DNA from: Gilliamella sp. WF3-4
Lineage (GTDB): Bacteria > Pseudomonadota > Gammaproteobacteria > Enterobacterales > Orbaceae
DNA: 64,000 nucleotides
Direction of reading: 5' to 3'
NCBI RefSeq assembly: GCF_001690275.1
Contig: NZ_LZGW01000007.1
Span: forward strand, 101,093-165,092
Positions 60,785-64,000 of this stretch are shown here, piece after piece (position 1 is the first letter of the stretch; every line of letters begins with the position of its first letter). The position numbers were made by a program, and so were the translations under genes. Below the pieces are notes generated by a model. That model made no database searches. It was not told where the DNA came from and worked only from the letters and a program-made list of their open reading frames with translations.

Positions 60785-60824
60785 TTTGACAAGCATTATT
60801 AAATTAACAATAATGCTTGTCAAA
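60785..60824 (+). terminator. 16-bp perfect hairpin after htpX
   Basis: TTTGACAAGCATTATT (60785-60800) and its exact complement AATAATGCTTGTCAAA (60809-60824) enclose an 8-nt loop. It lies between htpX and rlhA. The tail is only TAAAG, so it may be a weak terminator or an mRNA-stability element. Confidence 0.6.
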
Positions 60825-60869
60825 TAAAGAACAGAGCGCCTATTAATCCCATTGTCAAAAGAGTTTATA

Positions 60870-62810
60870 ATGCCATCCTATCATAATGCTAAAAATGAAT
60901 TAGAATTACTTAGTCCTGCCAAAAATATTGAAATTGCACAGCAGGCTATTTTACACGGCGCAGATGCAGTATATATCGGTGGACCAAGCTTTGGTGCTAG
61001 GCATAATGCAGGGAATTCTGTTAGCGATATTGCCCAGTTAGTTGAATTTGCTCATCGTTATTATGCAAAAGTGTTTGTAACCTTAAACACCATTCTTCAC
61101 GATAATGAGCTTGAACCAGCAAGACAACTCATATGGCAATTTTATGATGCGGGTGTTGATGCATTAATTGTACAAGATATGGGAATTTTGAATATGGATA
61201 TACCTCCCATTGATTTACATGCTAGTACTCAAATGGATATTAGAACACCAGAAAAAGCAAAATTTTTATCTGATGTTGGATTTTCACAAATAGTTTTAGC
61301 ACGAGAACTTAATTTAACTCAAATATCTGAAATTAATAAAAAAATTGATTCGAAAATAGAATTTTTTATTCATGGAGCACTTTGTGTGGCTTTTTCAGGT
61401 CAATGTTATATTTCTCATGCACAAACAGGGCGCAGTGCTAATCGAGGAGATTGCTCTCAAGCTTGTCGCTTACCTTTTACTTTAAAAGATGACCAAGGTC
61501 GTATTGTTGCTTACGAAAAACATTTATTATCAATGAAAGATAATAATCAATCGGATAATCTAATGGAGTTAATTCAAGCTGGTGTTAGATCATTCAAAAT
61601 AGAAGGGCGCTATAAAGACTTAAGTTATGTAAAAAATATTACAGCATTTTATCGCCAAAAATTAGATAATATTTTAGCTAAATCATCAAATTTCTTACCT
61701 GCATCAAGTGGTCGTACCGAGCACTTTTTTACACCAGATCCTAACCGAACATTTCATCGTGGAAGTACTGATTATTTTATAAACGGTAGAAAACCTGATA
61801 TAGGCGCTTTCAATTCACCTAAATTTATTGGTTTGCAGGTTGGTGAGATAACTAAAGTTACATCTAAAACTATCGATATCAAATCCGAGAAAATATTAAC
61901 TAATGGTGATGGTTTAAATGTACTGATAAAAAGAGAAATTTTTGGATTTAGAGCTGACAAAGTAGAGAAACTTTCGGCTAATCAATACCGCATTTACCCA
62001 AATGAAATTCCCAAACCACTTTTTTCCATTAAATTACCTTATATGGTCAATAGGAATCTCGATCATATGTGGCAGCAAAATTTATTGAAAGAAACAAGTA
62101 ATCGTCGCATAGGTGTATCATTTGAATTACATAATATCGAAGGCGGTATTGAATTAATAGCAAAAAGTGAAGAGGGTATTTGTGTTGAATTAGCATTAAA
62201 GGATGAATTTGATCTTGCAGAACAACCAGATAAATTTGTGAAAAATATTAGAGATAACTTATCTAAAATAGGGCAAACAATATATCACTTAATTGAATTT
62301 AAAATGAATTTGTCAAAAATTTATTTTATTCCAAGTAGCCGACTAAATCAATTTAGAAGAGAAATTATCGATAATTTAACCACAGCTAGATTAGCCAATT
62401 ATCATTGTAAGACACGTAAGCCAGAATTAAAACCAACACCAATTTACCCAGAGACACACTTAAGTTACTTAGCCAATGTATATAACCATAAAGCTAAGGA
62501 ATTTTATGCACAACATGGCGTAAAATTAATTGAAAGTGCGTATGAAGCACACGAAATAAAAGATGATGTCCCACTAATGATAACGAAACATTGTTTACGA
62601 TTTGCGTTTAATTTATGTCCAAAACAAGCAAAAGGAATCCAAGGAGTAAAAACCAAAGTAACGCCAATGAAATTGATTCAAAACAATGAAGAATTATTAT
62701 TAAAGTTCAATTGTAAAGCTTGTGAAATGCAAGTTTGGGGAAAAATCAAAAGCCACATCTTAAAAAAACCGTTACCTGGTAGTGATGTTATTTTTATGAC
62801 AAAGAATTAA
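60870..62810 (+). CDS. rlhA: 23S rRNA 5-hydroxycytidine 2501 synthase RlhA
   Basis: A U32-family enzyme, homologous to E. coli RlhA (YdcP), that hydroxylates C2501 of 23S rRNA. Sequence: LELLSPAKNIEIAQQAILHG, ADAVYIGGPSFGARHNAGNS, IEFFIHGALCVAFSGQCYIS, then NRGDCSQACRLPF with the cluster cysteines, and a C-terminal domain with CLRFAFNLCP and CKACEMQVWG. The length is 646 residues from ATG 60870, preceded by AAAGAG. A TTG at 60852 would add six unmatched residues. E. coli has 653. Confidence 0.93.
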   Translation: MPSYHNAKNELELLSPAKNIEIAQQAILHGADAVYIGGPSFGARHNAGNSVSDIAQLVEFAHRYYAKVFVTLNTILHDNELEPARQLIWQFYDAGVDALIVQDMGILNMDIPPIDLHASTQMDIRTPEKAKFLSDVGFSQIVLARELNLTQISEINKKIDSKIEFFIHGALCVAFSGQCYISHAQTGRSANRGDCSQACRLPFTLKDDQGRIVAYEKHLLSMKDNNQSDNLMELIQAGVRSFKIEGRYKDLSYVKNITAFYRQKLDNILAKSSNFLPASSGRTEHFFTPDPNRTFHRGSTDYFINGRKPDIGAFNSPKFIGLQVGEITKVTSKTIDIKSEKILTNGDGLNVLIKREIFGFRADKVEKLSANQYRIYPNEIPKPLFSIKLPYMVNRNLDHMWQQNLLKETSNRRIGVSFELHNIEGGIELIAKSEEGICVELALKDEFDLAEQPDKFVKNIRDNLSKIGQTIYHLIEFKMNLSKIYFIPSSRLNQFRREIIDNLTTARLANYHCKTRKPELKPTPIYPETHLSYLANVYNHKAKEFYAQHGVKLIESAYEAHEIKDDVPLMITKHCLRFAFNLCPKQAKGIQGVKTKVTPMKLIQNNEELLLKFNCKACEMQVWGKIKSHILKKPLPGSDVIFMTKN

Positions 62811-63240
62811 ATTACTATAATAACAAAAATAACAAAAATAACAAAAAAATTTAGTTTTAAATTGATGAGAACAGATATAAAGCAGTAGTTTCAAAAAATA
62901 AAGTTAGTAATGCAAGCTGGAATTAATTCTATAATTACCTGTTTTGTAAACTAAGCTTATTCATTATCACTAAAGTGCCTATATGTGAAACTATACTTGG
63001 TTAATCAAATAGGCATTTGCCTATCAACACACTTTAATTAGCAACATAAAGCCTGTTTAAGTGACACCAAGCTTAATTGTAAATATCCGAAACAAAGGTG
63101 ATGAGGTGGCAGAAAGTACGGTTGTAAATAAACACAATAAAAAACAGTCAGAAAACGCATTGATTTTATTTAACTTTTTTTAAACAACTTTGAAGGACAA
63201 AGTGCCCAGCATTAAAAAAGAAGAGCGACGATAAACGGCC
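62811..63240. other. non-coding interval with decayed sequence
   Basis: A small ATAACAAAA triplet repeat lies at 62819-62848. 63055-63190 resembles the 12330-12470 region (ACACCAAGCTTAATT, later AATAAACACAATAAAAAACA versus AATAAGCATAATAAAAAAAC), suggesting two copies of a dispersed decayed element or gene end. No intact gene is present. Confidence 0.45.
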
Positions 63241-63260
63241 AATTAAACAGCCGACAAGTT

Positions 63261-63404
63261 ATAACATAATTGATTTTAATGGTCATTTATTCTTCATTCT
63301 TAATTCACAAATTGATTAATTTAATTTTTTGTTGGCGGGTTATGTTTTTTTATTTGAGGTCATGATTATGCTAGTTTCATCGTCTAGTTTTACGTACGTT
63401 TATC
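63261..63404 (+). repeat. direct repeat, copy A
   Basis: From ATAACATAAT through TGATTTTAATGG to ATGCTAGTTTCATCGTC and TACGTTTATC. Copy B is at 63840-64000, offset 596-598 bp, with several substitutions. Each copy begins at a dif-like core (partial in copy A) and holds the same short open frame start (MLVS.S.F.YVY). It is probably the left end of a filamentous prophage unit. Confidence 0.75.
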
Positions 63405-63441
63405 GTGGTACGCAAAATGCCATTATGCGTACCACGATAAA
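63399..63441. repeat. 16-bp perfect inverted repeat
   Basis: TTTATCGTGGTACGCA (63399-63414) and TGCGTACCACGATAAA (63426-63441) enclose 11 nt. It is GC-richer than its surroundings. It could be a rolling-circle or packaging hairpin of the phage, or a terminator on either strand. Confidence 0.75.
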
Positions 63442-63519
63442 AATATCTATGAAACTTTAAGTCCTTTATCGTCCGTATCAGTTCTAATTATTAATTGCTA
63501 CTTAACATCTTTTGATTGA

Positions 63520-63843
63520 GTATTTTGTCAATCAATTATTACTAGAACAGGAAAAATCTCATATTCAAAAGCTAATCGAATTTATACTTTTTATCGATTA
63601 TTACTAAATGACGGTTATCAATTTGTTAAGAACTCTATGTCACAAAAAACTTTTTGGCTGTACGAAAAAGACTTGTTATTAATTGGTTTAAGTAAAATGT
63701 AATTATAAAACTTACAACAACAAAAAAATAACGTAATTCCGTTGCGCAGGGTTATTAATATTGATTTTAGTCATCAGTGTCCGAGCGGGTACGTAGAGCC
63801 GACATTATTTTACGATAATATAATTCACAACAACCTTATTTAA
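63520..63843 (+). pseudogene. filamentous-phage replication initiation protein (II/X type), C-terminal remnant
   Basis: One frame reads ISYSKANRIYTFYRLLLNDG, YQFVKNSMSQKTFWLYEKDL, then IGLSKM, two TAA codons (63700 and 63706, in positions that would be CAA), NLQQQKNNVIPLRRVINIDF and SHQCPSGYVEPTLF. The SK..R.Y.FY..L..G, S..TFW.Y.K.L...G and YVEP blocks are those of the end of inovirus gene II proteins. An in-frame TGA lies at 63517. The stop codon TAA (63841-63843) is within the dif-like site. Confidence 0.65.
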
Positions 63844-63865
63844 CATAATATACATTATTCTAACG
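63838..63865. other. dif-like XerCD recombination site
   Basis: Read 63838 to 63865 the half sites are ATTTAACATAA, TATACA, TTATTCTAACG. The XerD arm and central six bases are identical to the reverse complement of E. coli dif, 17 of 17, and so are the first four bases of the XerC arm. The outer XerC arm differs (TCTAACG versus GCGCACC). That pattern suits a phage att or hybrid site made by XerCD-dependent integration, though a lineage-specific chromosomal dif is possible. Confidence 0.75.
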
Positions 63866-64000
63866 TATTGATTTTAATGATTATTTATTTTTAATGTTTG
63901 TTAATTTATTGATTAATTTAATATTTTACTAGTGAGTTGTGTTTTTTCAATTGAGGTCAGATTATGCTGGTTTCATTGTCTAATTTTATGTACGTTTATC
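63840..64000 (+). repeat. direct repeat, copy B (runs off the window)
   Basis: It repeats copy A from ATTGATTTTAATG to TACGTTTATC and includes ATG at 63964 (MLVSLSNFMYVY). It begins with the complete dif-like site. The unit between copies A and B is only about 597 bp, so it is a much deleted element. The next, perhaps complete, unit would begin here and continue past the window. Confidence 0.7.

Noticed and set aside
63838..63865. Claim that this is the chromosomal dif proper
   Set aside because: The outer XerC arm is divergent and the site ends a phage gene, so I describe it as dif-like. A whole-genome search is needed to decide.

Overview
The window is AT-rich gammaproteobacterial chromosome. 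Protein sequences and several gene orders follow Enterobacterales and Pasteurellales (thrS-infC-rpmI-rplT-pheST-ihfA, artP-J-Q-M, yohJ-yohK-sanA). Low GC, many decayed insertion sequences and small orphan genes suggest a host-associated Orbaceae bacterium such as Gilliamella. That taxonomic call is an inference, not a search result.

Layout: 1-1830 looks like the edge of a genomic island, with a HlyD adaptor end, an IS3 fragment and a broken tyrosine recombinase beside tRNA-Gly and tRNA-Leu. 2505-11526 is a minus-strand housekeeping block: pgsA, uvrC, the arginine transporter artMQJP with a candidate ArgR site, sanA-yohK-yohJ, and sbcB. 11685-12520 holds a second integrase stub and a second, heavily decayed IS3. 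12621-15605 carries ubiT, a CPA1 antiporter and recO. 15635-23653 is an information-processing block (yaiI, thrS, infC with an AUU start, rpmI, rplT, a pheM-type leader and attenuator, pheS, pheT, ihfA, 4.5S RNA), with a possible tRNA-mimic operator in front of thrS.

23911-28555 is accessory: a DUF4261 gene with a decayed duplicate, five small unrecognised minus-strand genes and a structured RNA-like block. 28790-31648 has a UPF0261/PEP-hydrolase-like pair divergent from a TetR regulator across a palindrome. 31765-38879 mixes a lipoprotein, sulA under a LexA box, crcB, ribE, small proteins, rhlE and yggL. 39166-46830 is strongly accessory: a tRNA-Asn with an unpaired acceptor stem, an adhesin gene behind fourteen 7-bp repeats, a carbonic anhydrase, IS3 and integrase fragments, and an inactivated IS1182-like element. 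46839-62810 returns mostly to core genes (ybiT, yaaA, yccJ, rnz, argE, trhP, htpX, rlhA), interrupted by pseudogenes and a 276-bp tandem duplication. 62811-64000 ends in a filamentous-phage replication gene remnant whose stop codon lies in a dif-like XerCD site, followed by a repeat of the upstream flank.

Most notable: (1) the adhesin whose 14-copy heptanucleotide tract leaves the ATG frame out of phase with the body, implying phase variation; (2) the dif-like site at the end of an inovirus rep remnant; (3) the tRNA-Asn with a mismatched acceptor stem; (4) regulatory RNA elements at thrS and pheST; (5) the orphan gene cluster with a candidate structured RNA at 25877-28555.
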